A stretch of 64,000 bases of DNA from DAHVFK01 sp035310985 (GTDB lineage: Bacteria; Pseudomonadota; Gammaproteobacteria; Burkholderiales; SG8-39): assembly GCA_035310985.1 (NCBI GenBank), contig DATGDH010000139.1, positions 139,403-203,402 of the forward strand, written 5' to 3'. Positions 51,685-59,453 of the stretch are shown in pieces. How positions within the stretch are numbered: the first letter of the stretch is position 1; every line of letters starts with the position of its first letter. The translations under genes were made by a program, and so were the position numbers. Under the pieces are notes generated by a model. It worked only from the letters and a program-made list of their open reading frames with translations, was not told where the DNA came from and did no database searches.

Positions 51685-52512
51685 CTAGCGGCTGCCGCGC
51701 ACCGGCAGCCGCGGCAGCGCGAAGCCCTGGTTGAAGGCCGCGCGCGTGACGAGCGTGAACTTGAAGTACCAGCCGGCAGAGAGCGCGAGGATACCGGCGA
51801 GCACTGCGCTCGCGGGAAAAAGCTGCGGCAGCACGAAGCCCGCGAGCAGGAGGAGCACGAGCGGCGTCACGGTGCCGGCATTCAGCAGCCATTTCGCGCT
51901 CGGCTCGAGTGCGGCGAGCGGCCGGCCGCTGCCCAGGTTCGCGCGGTAGCTGCGCCAGGCGAGCGCGCGCGCGACGAGCGCCAGCGCGAAGAGAACGAGC
52001 GGAGCACGCGTCGCGCCGCCGCCCGCGCTCGCGATCAGATACAGCCCTGAGCCTTCGGCGAGGCCGGTCGCCATGATGAGCGGTGTGATGCCCGCTGTGC
52101 GCCAGGCGGGAATGCCCTTGGAGGCGCGCAGGATGCGCCCCTGGCAGAAGACGAAGGCGAGCGCGGCGACGCCGAGCGCCTGCGCCGTCCACGGCTGCCC
52201 GAGGGCGAGCGCAGCCGCCCCGAGCGCGAACACCACCAGCGCCGCGAACGACTCACGCGTCATCCACGAGGTGAACGGATTGAAGAATACGTGCAGCGCG
52301 CGCAGCTTGCGCCCGATCTCGAGCCATACCGCGCCGAGCCCCAAGCCGATGAGCGCGAGCCCGAGGGCAGCGAACGGCCGCCAGCCGGGCGCGGCGTGCG
52401 CCGCGAGCGCGGCCGCGACGAGCAGCCCTGAGCCGGTGCCGCCGAGCATGAAGTTGGTCGCCGCGCGCAGGTCCCAGTGGCGCTGCAGCCAGGGCTTCGG
52501 GCCGTAAGTCAT
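51685..52512 (-). CDS. padD: Phenylacetyl-CoA:acceptor oxidoreductase, membrane anchor subunit (PadD, DmsC/NrfD-like)
   Basis: 275 residues with about eight membrane helices and a positively charged loop (EIGRKLRALHVFFNPFTSWMTRES). The sequence pattern is that of a quinone-reducing anchor of the DmsC family. It would take electrons from PadC to the quinone pool. ATGA overlap with padC, 13 bases to paaK. No heme histidine pairs are certain. Confidence 0.85.
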   Translation of the reverse strand: MTYGPKPWLQRHWDLRAATNFMLGGTGSGLLVAAALAAHAAPGWRPFAALGLALIGLGLGAVWLEIGRKLRALHVFFNPFTSWMTRESFAALVVFALGAAALALGQPWTAQALGVAALAFVFCQGRILRASKGIPAWRTAGITPLIMATGLAEGSGLYLIASAGGGATRAPLVLFALALVARALAWRSYRANLGSGRPLAALEPSAKWLLNAGTVTPLVLLLLAGFVLPQLFPASAVLAGILALSAGWYFKFTLVTRAAFNQGFALPRLPVRGSR

Positions 52513-53156
52513 GCCTTGCGGTCCCACAGGTAATAGAAGCCCGGCTCGGTGCCGAGCTCCTCGTGCATGCGGAAGAACTGGTTCTCGGCCAGCAGCTCCG
52601 AGACGTTGCTCGCCGCATCCTCGATGTCGCCGAAGTGCAGCGCCTTGGCGATGCACGAGTTGACGCAGGCTGGCGTCGCCTCGGGATCGACGCCGGGCTT
52701 GAGGCCCTTTTCCAGGCCCGCGTCGATGCGGTCCGAGCAGAAGGTGCACTTGGTGGCGACGCCGATGCGGCGCGGATCGAAGCGCTCGGCCTCGGAAGGC
52801 ATCGGCGCGCCGTAAGCGAACGTCGGTTCGTCGGTCTTGTAGCGCGCCTGGTAGGGACAGGCCACCGCGCAGTACGCGCAGCCGATGCACAGGTCGTAGT
52901 CGATGGTGACGATGCCGTCGGCCCGCTGGCGCGTCGCGGTCGAGGGGCAAACGTGCATGCACGGCGGGTCGGCGCAATGCATGCACCCCACCGGTACGAA
53001 GGCGCGGTGCACCTGCGGATATTCGCCGACCTCCATGTCGAGCACGCGGCGCCACTGCACCTCGGGCGGGGTGGCATTGGTGTGCTTGCAGGCCGCGGTG
53101 CAGGTCTGGCAGCCGACGCAGCGGCGCAGGTCGGCGACCATCACCCATCTTGTCAC
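52509..53156 (-). CDS. padC: Phenylacetyl-CoA:acceptor oxidoreductase, iron-sulfur subunit (PadC)
   Basis: 215 residues, ferredoxin-like subunit with four 4Fe-4S motifs: CVGCQTCTAAC, CMHCADPPCMHVCP, CIGCAYCAVACPYQ, and CTFCSDRI with the later ACVNSC. It relays electrons from the molybdenum subunit to the anchor. The start is a GTG overlapping the padB stop (GTGA), since no ATG occurs before the first Cys motif except MVADLRRC, which is too late for the typical MTRWVMVADLRRC opening. Stop overlaps padD in ATGA. Confidence 0.92.
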   Translation of the reverse strand: MTRWVMVADLRRCVGCQTCTAACKHTNATPPEVQWRRVLDMEVGEYPQVHRAFVPVGCMHCADPPCMHVCPSTATRQRADGIVTIDYDLCIGCAYCAVACPYQARYKTDEPTFAYGAPMPSEAERFDPRRIGVATKCTFCSDRIDAGLEKGLKPGVDPEATPACVNSCIAKALHFGDIEDAASNVSELLAENQFFRMHEELGTEPGFYYLWDRKA

Positions 53157-55855
53157 GTGGCCCTCCGCAGCGACACGCGCACCACGTCTGCGCCCGAGCC
53201 GGTGGCGTCGGTGAGGGCGAGGGACATCGGCACCAGCTTGTTCATGCTCGGCATGCCGAAGTCCTTGGCGAATGGCGTCTCCCAGTGGTCGAACTGCCCG
53301 AGCAGCAGCAGCGTGTCGGGGCGGATGCCCTGGCGCAGGACCGCTTTTCCCCGCACGCTCGCCTTGGGCGTCGCGATCTCGACCAGGTCGCCCTCGGCCA
53401 GGCCGAGCCGATCGGCGGTCTGCGCGTTCACGATCACCCCCTTGTGGCCGGCGATGTTGTCGGCCACTTCCTTGATCAGCTGCATGCCGACGTTGCCGCC
53501 CCATGCGTACTGCATGCTGCGCGAGGTGATCAGCCAGTACGGGTAGTCGTCCGGCTGCCCCCCCATGGCGCGCACCGAGGTTTCCCACAGGCCGGGGAAG
53601 TCCTTCCACGCCGGCAGCGCCTGGTACTCGGTAAGCTGCGCGTCCCACCAATGCATGTCGTGCTCGTGCAGCCTGCGCCCGAGCTCCTTGCCGACGCGCA
53701 GCAGCCGCTCCTGGTAAGGAAGCTCGAAGCGCAGCCCCAGCTCGACGAAAGTCGGATAGAGGTACCAGTCGCGCCGCGAGAAGCGCCGCGTGCGCAGCCC
53801 GTGCTCGCGCCACCAGTCCAGGCCCTGCGACTCGGCGCCGCCGGTCAGCTCGGCGCTCGCCGCGCGGCACACCGCGTCCCAGATCTCCTCGGCGCTGTGC
53901 GCCCTGGAAGTGTCAAGCGAGTGGTCCCACTTGTCGGTTTTCAGCGCGACGCCCGCCACGCCGCGGTTGATTGCCGCGTTGTACTTGTCGAGCAGGCCAA
54001 CGCGGCGCGCGAGCTCGGTGGCGACGTCGCTGAAGTCTCGCGCTTCGCCCTGCGGCGCGACCGCCGGCTGGCGCAGTGCAAAGCCTTCATGGTCCCAGAA
54101 CTGCTCGATGAACTTCGAGCCGCCAACGCGGATGAGCTGCAGGCTCTCGAGGTCGACCGCGTCGGGCAGCAGGATGTCGGCGAAATGGTTGGTCTCGTCC
54201 GGCGTATAGGCGAACGCGACCGTGAACGGGAAGCGCGCCATGCGCTCGCCGATGCGGTCGGTATCCCAAAACGAAATGGCCGGGTTGGTGCGATACAAGA
54301 ACCAGACTTCGGGCAGCGTTACTCGCGGCAGCCCGTGGGGCGTTTCGTCGAGGAACATCCAGGAGAAGTGCGTCGGACCCAGGGCCTGGCTCCAGGGCCC
54401 GTCGGCCGCGAGCGGCACCATGGTGCGGTAGGCGTTGCGGATGTTCGGCTTCGCGCTCCAGTGCTCGCGATCGGTCGGATTGAGCGGGTAGGCCATGAAG
54501 CCGTCGGCACCCGGGCGGACGCTCTTCAGCCGCTCGCCCAGGGGCTTGTTCAGGCGCACCGTGGTGCCGAGCGTCCCGCCCGGCACCTCGAGCGCACCGA
54601 CGAGCGCCGCGAGCACCGTGCGCGCCCAGCAGCATTCGTAGCCGCCCCAGCCGTTGGTAACCGTCTTGCCGAGCGTCACCGCAACCGGGCGGAAGGGCAG
54701 CACCGTGCCGTCGATCTCGACTGTCGCGCCGACCTGCGCGTGCGACAGGTACTCGTCGGCGATGCGCCGCGTGGTGTCCGCAGGCACGTCGCTTATGCGC
54801 TGGGCCCACTCGGGCGTGTAGGGCTTCAAGTGCGCGACCAGCTTGGCGAACGCGGGCTCGCCCGCGAGCTCGCCATCGCCGAGCAGCTCCTGATCGGGTC
54901 CGATCTCCACGGCGCGCACCGCGTAGGGCCCGCCTTCGAGCGCGGGCGAGGAATCGGGCGCGTCGAACGGGAGGGCCGCGCCCCGCTGCGCGTCCCACAC
55001 CAGCGGCTTTTTCGTCGCCAGGTCGCGCAGGTAGTATCCGTGCGGCCCGACGAGGTACGGCGCCGAGCTGCGCGCGGCGAGGAAGGCGAGGTCGAGGCGC
55101 TCGCGCGGGTGCTCGTGCAGCAGGCAGTGCGCGAGCGCGAAGAGGAACGCGGCGTCGGTCTTCGGCTTGATCGGCACCCATTCGGCCGAGCACGCACCGG
55201 TGACCGAAAGGTGCGGCTCGACCTGCACGCGCTTCATGCCGCGCTCGCGCGCGTTGGCGTGGCGCCAGACGCCAACGACCCCGCCCGATGCCTCGATATT
55301 CGCGCCGCAGGAGATGTTGTAGTTGCACGACGGCGTGTCAGCCGACACGGTGAACGCGCGATGCCAGAACTCGCCGTACAGGTGCTCGGAGTGGTAACAC
55401 TTGACGCCTTGCCCTGAGCCGAATCCCATGTCCATCGGACCCCAGGCGGCGAGGAACGCCGGAAAGGTGCCCATGTAGGACTGCGGCGTGCCGCCGCCGC
55501 CGAAGCTCGCCGCGACGCGCGGGTAGCCCGACTCGTCGAGCAGCCCGCGCGCGCGGACGTCCTTGAGCCGCGCGGCGACGGTGTCGAGCGCCTCTTCCCA
55601 GGAGATCGGCACGAAGCGCGGGTCCTCGCCGCGGCCCTTCTTCGGGTTGGTGCGCTTCATCGGCGTGCGCACGCGGTTCGGGTTGTACAGCTTCTGCACG
55701 AGGCCGTAGGCCTTGACGCACACCTTGCCGCCGCCCGGGTGCACGGCCTCGGCGGCGAAATTCGGCTCGACCTCGGTGGCGACGCCGTTCTCCACCTGGA
55801 CGGTGAGCAGGTCCGGCCCCGCGACGCACTGGTAGCAGTACGTCCTGACTTTCAT
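53153..55855 (-). CDS. padB: Phenylacetyl-CoA:acceptor oxidoreductase, molybdenum subunit (PadB)
   Basis: 900 residues, DMSO-reductase-family molybdopterin enzyme. It oxidises phenylacetyl-CoA to phenylglyoxylate. N-terminal cluster cysteines C7, C10 and C46 are seen (YCYQCVAGPD, GGKVCVKA); the third Cys of the usual CxxCxxxC is absent. Molybdopterin-binding segments include YNISCGANIEASGGVVGVW, RGMKRVQVEPHLSVTGACSAEWVPIKPKTD, LYRTNPAIS and the C-terminal beta-barrel with VNAQTADRLGLAEGDLVEIAT. No twin-arginine signal, so the subunit should face the cytoplasm. ATGA overlap with the thioesterase, GTGA with padC. The specific substrate rests on paaK and the bcr genes nearby. Confidence 0.88.
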   Translation of the reverse strand: MKVRTYCYQCVAGPDLLTVQVENGVATEVEPNFAAEAVHPGGGKVCVKAYGLVQKLYNPNRVRTPMKRTNPKKGRGEDPRFVPISWEEALDTVAARLKDVRARGLLDESGYPRVAASFGGGGTPQSYMGTFPAFLAAWGPMDMGFGSGQGVKCYHSEHLYGEFWHRAFTVSADTPSCNYNISCGANIEASGGVVGVWRHANARERGMKRVQVEPHLSVTGACSAEWVPIKPKTDAAFLFALAHCLLHEHPRERLDLAFLAARSSAPYLVGPHGYYLRDLATKKPLVWDAQRGAALPFDAPDSSPALEGGPYAVRAVEIGPDQELLGDGELAGEPAFAKLVAHLKPYTPEWAQRISDVPADTTRRIADEYLSHAQVGATVEIDGTVLPFRPVAVTLGKTVTNGWGGYECCWARTVLAALVGALEVPGGTLGTTVRLNKPLGERLKSVRPGADGFMAYPLNPTDREHWSAKPNIRNAYRTMVPLAADGPWSQALGPTHFSWMFLDETPHGLPRVTLPEVWFLYRTNPAISFWDTDRIGERMARFPFTVAFAYTPDETNHFADILLPDAVDLESLQLIRVGGSKFIEQFWDHEGFALRQPAVAPQGEARDFSDVATELARRVGLLDKYNAAINRGVAGVALKTDKWDHSLDTSRAHSAEEIWDAVCRAASAELTGGAESQGLDWWREHGLRTRRFSRRDWYLYPTFVELGLRFELPYQERLLRVGKELGRRLHEHDMHWWDAQLTEYQALPAWKDFPGLWETSVRAMGGQPDDYPYWLITSRSMQYAWGGNVGMQLIKEVADNIAGHKGVIVNAQTADRLGLAEGDLVEIATPKASVRGKAVLRQGIRPDTLLLLGQFDHWETPFAKDFGMPSMNKLVPMSLALTDATGSGADVVRVSLRRAT

Positions 55856-56259
55856 TTGCGGCCGGCCTTCTGCGCCTTGGCGGCAAGGCGCTGCTCGGTC
55901 TGCTTGACGTCGACGACGAAGCGCGTGTGGCGCCCGCGGCAGATGGTGTCGATGCCGTCCGAGCCGGTCACCTCGAAGGTGACGGCGCGCCCCTTCACCT
56001 CGGCGACGCTCGCCTCGATGCGCACCGTCATGCCGAGCAGCGTCGGCGCGATGTGGTCGAGCTCGACGCGCGTTCCCACCGAATCCTCGCCCGGGTCGAG
56101 ATGGCCGAGCAGGAACTCGCGGCACGCGAGCTCGACGTCGCGCACCAGCATCGGCGTCGCGTACACGCGCGCCGCCTCGCCCATGAAGCCGATGGTGCGG
56201 TCGCGGTCCACGTTGAAGGTGCGGGTCGTGGACAGCCCCGCTACGAGCGACTGCTTCAT
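55852..56259 (-). CDS. FlK-like hotdog thioesterase coupled to padB
   Basis: 135 residues, single hotdog domain resembling the fluoroacetyl-CoA thioesterase group (COG5496). The central helix region EFLLGHLDPGEDSVGTRVELDHIAPTLLGMTV contains the Glu and His positions used by that group. GGAGGAG stands nine bases before the ATG. The stop overlaps the padB ATG in ATGA, so both are made in equal amounts. PadB is reported to release phenylglyoxylate and free CoA. This enzyme is therefore a candidate for hydrolysing phenylglyoxylyl-CoA or for rescuing CoA from dead-end thioesters. That role is inference. Confidence 0.78.
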   Translation of the reverse strand: MKQSLVAGLSTTRTFNVDRDRTIGFMGEAARVYATPMLVRDVELACREFLLGHLDPGEDSVGTRVELDHIAPTLLGMTVRIEASVAEVKGRAVTFEVTGSDGIDTICRGRHTRFVVDVKQTEQRLAAKAQKAGRK

Positions 56260-56316
56260 TTCCGATGTCTCCTCCGGGCCAGAGGGTAATCCCAGCACGC
56301 TCCGCGCGCGAGGGGT

Positions 56317-56330
56317 TTGATGTGCGTCAA
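56317..56330. promoter_or_regulatory. FNR-type binding site in the pad operon promoter region
   Basis: TTGAT-GTGC-GTCAA, one base from TTGAT-N4-ATCAA. It lies 58 bases before the thioesterase ATG and 29 before rnhB, in the divergent gap. On the minus strand a TGGGAT hexamer begins exactly 22 bases beyond the box, the spacing of a class II FNR promoter, although as a -10 element it is weak. Together with the box near korA/had it suggests common anaerobic activation of both modules. Confidence 0.55.
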
Positions 56331-56358
56331 GCTGCGCGCTGCTATCCTTGCACGCGGC

Positions 56359-57036
56359 ATGACAAAACGAACATCTGCAGCGGAGCGGGCGGAGGAGGAG
56401 CGCCGCCGCCTCGGGCGCATGCTCAAGCTCGAGCGCGCGCTGTGGCGCGCCGGGCTCACCGAGGTCGCCGGCGTGGACGAGGTGGGAGTGGGGCCGCTCG
56501 CCGGGCCGGTGGTGGCCGCGGCGGTGGTGTTTTCGCCCGGCACCGAGATTCCCGGCGTGGACGACTCCAAGCGCCTGAGTCCCCGGCGGCGCGAGGCGCT
56601 CGCCGAGATCATCCGCGTGCGCGCGGCCGCGATCGGCATCGGCATCGGCAGCCTCGAGGACATCGCGCAGCTGAACATCTACCACGCTGCGCTCGAAGCG
56701 ATGAGGCGCGCGGTCGAAGCGCTGCCGCGGCCGCCCGAGCGCGTGCTGGTCGACGCGCGCACCATCCCGGGACTCTCGATGCCGCAGGACGCGTACGTGA
56801 AGGGCGACGGCCTGAGCTTTTGCATCGCCGCCGCGTCGATCGTCGCCAAGACGCACCGCGACAGGTTGATGACAGAGCTGGACGGCGCCTACCCGGGCTA
56901 CGGCTTCGCAACGCACAAGGGCTACGACACGCCGGCGCATCGCGCCGCGCTCGCACGGCTCGGGCCTTGTCCCGCTCATCGCATGTCGTACCGCACCGTG
57001 CGCGACCTCTGCGGCGCTCCGGGAGCAGCCGGCTAG
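56359..57036 (+). CDS. rnhB: Ribonuclease HII with altered GRG motif
   Basis: 225 residues. It starts at MTKRTSAAERA; a Met 14 codons upstream lies in the FNR-like box and is less likely. The catalytic pair is in AGVDEVGVGPLAGPVVAA, the third acid in VDDSKRLSPRRRE or VLVDAR, and the fourth in SIVAKTHRDRLMTELD. The family removes ribonucleotides from DNA at RNA-DNA junctions. The usual GRG that contacts the junction is GVG here (codon gtg for Arg), a rare change. The N-terminal basic helix (about 30 residues) is longer than usual. It ends tail to tail with livF, overlapping by three bases. Confidence 0.88.
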   Translation: MTKRTSAAERAEEERRRLGRMLKLERALWRAGLTEVAGVDEVGVGPLAGPVVAAAVVFSPGTEIPGVDDSKRLSPRRREALAEIIRVRAAAIGIGIGSLEDIAQLNIYHAALEAMRRAVEALPRPPERVLVDARTIPGLSMPQDAYVKGDGLSFCIAAASIVAKTHRDRLMTELDGAYPGYGFATHKGYDTPAHRAALARLGPCPAHRMSYRTVRDLCGAPGAAG

Positions 57037-57737
57037 GAAAGCCCCAGGTAGGCCGCCTGCACGCGCTCATTGGCGAGCAGCTCGGCGCCGCTGCCCGAGA
57101 GCACGATGCGCCCGGTCTCGAGCACGTATCCGCGGTCGGCGATGCGCAGAGCGGCGCGCGCGTTCTGGTCGACGAGGAAGATCGCCCTGTCGGCGCCGCG
57201 CAGCGCCTGCACGTGCTGGAAGATCTCCTCGACCAGGCGCGGAGCGAGCCCCATGCTCGGCTCATCGAGCAGGAGCAGCCGCGGGCGCGCCATCAGCGCG
57301 CGTGCGATGGCGAGCATCTGCTGCTGCCCGCCGGAGAGCGTGCCGGCCGGCGCGCGACGCCGCTCGCGCAGCACCGGGAACATGGCGTAGGCGCGCTCCA
57401 GCATCTCCGCGGACTCGGCCGCGCTGCGCGTGTAGCCGCCCAGGCGCAGGTTGTCCTCGACCGAAAGCGGGGCGAACACCTGCCGCCCTTCGGGCACCTG
57501 AGCGATGCCGAGCCGCACGCGGCGCTCGGGCGCGCAGCGCGTGATGTCGGCGCCGTCGAAGCGCACCGTGCCGCCGCTCACGCGCTGCACGCCCGAGAGC
57601 GCGCGCAGGAGCGTCGTCTTGCCCGCGCCGTTGCCGCCCACCAGCGCAACCAGCTCGCCCGCGCGCAGCGCGAGATCGACGCCCTTCAGGGCCGGGATGC
57701 GCCCGTAATGGCTCGCGAGCGCGCGCACCTCAAGCAT
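57033..57737 (-). CDS. livF: Branched-chain-amino-acid-type ABC transporter ATPase LivF
   Basis: 234 residues. Walker A GGNGAGKTTLLRAL, signature LSGGQQQMLAIARAL, Walker B LLLLDEPSMGLAP. It is one of the two ATPases of a Liv-type importer. It starts eight bases inside livG and ends the operon livKHMGF on the minus strand. Such importers next to aromatic degradation genes often take up aromatic acids; the substrate here is not known. Confidence 0.92.
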   Translation of the reverse strand: MLEVRALASHYGRIPALKGVDLALRAGELVALVGGNGAGKTTLLRALSGVQRVSGGTVRFDGADITRCAPERRVRLGIAQVPEGRQVFAPLSVEDNLRLGGYTRSAAESAEMLERAYAMFPVLRERRRAPAGTLSGGQQQMLAIARALMARPRLLLLDEPSMGLAPRLVEEIFQHVQALRGADRAIFLVDQNARAALRIADRGYVLETGRIVLSGSGAELLANERVQAAYLGLS

Positions 57738-58500
57738 CGCGCGCCTCCGCGCCGAGGTAGGCCTCGATCACGCGCGGGTCGCGGCGCACCGACTCGGCGT
57801 CGCCCTCGGCGAGCTTGCGCCCATAGTCGAGCACCAGCACGCGATCCGAGACGCCCATCACCAGGCGCATGTTGTGCTCGACCAGAACCACCGTGACACC
57901 GCGCGCAGCAAGCCGCTGGATCAGCCGGTCGATTTCCTGCGTTTCGGTCGGGTTGAGCCCCGCCGCAGGCTCGTCGAGCAGCAGCAGCCTCGGCCGCGCC
58001 GCGAGCGCGCGTGCAATCTCCAGGCGCTTGAGCGCCCCGTAGGGCATGCCCTCCGAGGCTTCCTCCGCGTAGCGCTCGAGGCCCACCAGCGCCAGCAGCT
58101 CGCGCGCTTCGTCGCGGCAGGCGCGCTCGGCGCGCGCCAGGCCCGGCAGGCGCAGCATCGCCGCGGCGAGCCCGCAGCGCTCGTGCAGGTAGCGGCCGGC
58201 CATGACGTTCTCCAGCGCGCTCATGTTGAAGAAGATTTGCAAGTTCTGGAACGTCCGGCCAATGCCCGCCGCGGCGAAGCGGTGCGGCGCGAGCCCGGTC
58301 AGTTCGCGCTCTTCCAGCCAGATGCGCCCGGCGCTCGGCCGGTAGATGCCGGTGATCAGGTTCAGGAGCGTCGTCTTGCCGGCGCCGTTCGGCCCGATGA
58401 TCGAGAACACCACCCCGGGCTGGATTGCGAACTCGAGCGCCTGCACTGCGTGCACGCCGCCGAACTCCTTGGACAGCCCCTCTGCGCGCAGCAGGCTCAC
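57730..58500 (-). CDS. livG: Branched-chain-amino-acid-type ABC transporter ATPase LivG
   Basis: 256 residues. Walker A GPNGAGKTTLLNLITG, Q-loop TFQNLQIF, a signature degenerate in the first positions (EGMPYGALKRLEIARALA instead of LSGGQ), Walker B LLLLDEPAAGLNP, and the LivG-type C-terminal tail DPRVIEAYLGA. GTG start in a GTGA overlap with livM; the open frame runs on upstream through livM but is not coding there. Partner of LivF. Confidence 0.9.
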   Translation of the reverse strand: MSLLRAEGLSKEFGGVHAVQALEFAIQPGVVFSIIGPNGAGKTTLLNLITGIYRPSAGRIWLEERELTGLAPHRFAAAGIGRTFQNLQIFFNMSALENVMAGRYLHERCGLAAAMLRLPGLARAERACRDEARELLALVGLERYAEEASEGMPYGALKRLEIARALAARPRLLLLDEPAAGLNPTETQEIDRLIQRLAARGVTVVLVEHNMRLVMGVSDRVLVLDYGRKLAEGDAESVRRDPRVIEAYLGAEARDA

Positions 58501-59447
58501 CCTCGCGTCCTCGGCTTGAAGAGCGCCGCGAGCGTCGGCACGATGCCGCGCGGCATGAAGATCATGGTGAACATCATCACCGCCCCGAACACCACCATCT
58601 CGTAGTCCTTGAGCGGGGTGAGCAGTTGCGGCAGCGTGGTGAGCACCGCGGCGCCGACCACCGCGCCGAAAGTCGAGGCCATGCCGCCGAACACCACCAT
58701 GGTCACCAGCTCGATCGAGCGCAGGAAGCTGCCCTGCGACGGCGTGATGAAGCCGGAGTAGTGCGCGGTCAGCCCGCCCGCCGCGGCGGCCAGCCCGGCC
58801 GAGAGCACGAATACCGCCAGCTTGTGCCGGGCGCTGTCGATGCCGATCATCTCGGCGGCGACCTCCGAGCCGTGCAGCGCCCGCAGCGCGCGGCCGCGCG
58901 GCGATTCGACCAGATTCAGGGCGAGCCACACGCAGGCGAGGAGCAGCGCGCCGACCAGCCAGTACCACGCTCGCTCGCCCGCGAGCGCGCGGCCGAACAG
59001 GGCGAGCGGCGGCACGCTCATGCCGTCCGGACCGCCGGTGAAGCGGTCTGCGGTGGCGAGGACGACCGTGATGATCACGCCCAGGCCGAGCGTCGCCATC
59101 GCAAGGTAGTGTCCCTTGAGGCGCAGGATCGGGCGCCCGATCAGGAAGGCGAGCAGCGTCACGCTGCCTACCGACACCGGCAGCGTGGCGAGCGGCGGCC
59201 AACCGTAGCGCACCGCGAGGATCGCCGAGCCGTAGCCGCCCAGCGCAAAGAAGCCTGCGTGCCCGAGGCTGATCTGGCCCGCGTAGCCGATCAGGAGATT
59301 AAGCCCGACGCACACGATCGCGTTCAGCCCGACCAGGATCGCGACGTCGTACAGGTACTGATTGCCGAGCGCGAGCGGCAGCAGCGCGACGGCGAGCGCG
59401 AGCGCGAGCAGGCCTCCGCTGCGCGCCGCGCCGAGCCTCGCGAGCAT
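58497..59447 (-). CDS. livM: ABC transporter permease LivM
   Basis: 316 residues with about nine membrane helices. Conserved permease segments include LNLLIGYAGQISLGHAGFFALGGY, FLIGRPILRLKGHYLAMATLG and YSGFITPSQGSFLRSIELVTMVVFGG. It forms the channel with LivH. GTGA overlap with livG downstream and six bases from the livH stop. Confidence 0.92.
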   Translation of the reverse strand: MLARLGAARSGGLLALALAVALLPLALGNQYLYDVAILVGLNAIVCVGLNLLIGYAGQISLGHAGFFALGGYGSAILAVRYGWPPLATLPVSVGSVTLLAFLIGRPILRLKGHYLAMATLGLGVIITVVLATADRFTGGPDGMSVPPLALFGRALAGERAWYWLVGALLLACVWLALNLVESPRGRALRALHGSEVAAEMIGIDSARHKLAVFVLSAGLAAAAGGLTAHYSGFITPSQGSFLRSIELVTMVVFGGMASTFGAVVGAAVLTTLPQLLTPLKDYEMVVFGAVMMFTMIFMPRGIVPTLAALFKPRTRG

Positions 59448-59453
59448 GCGCGC

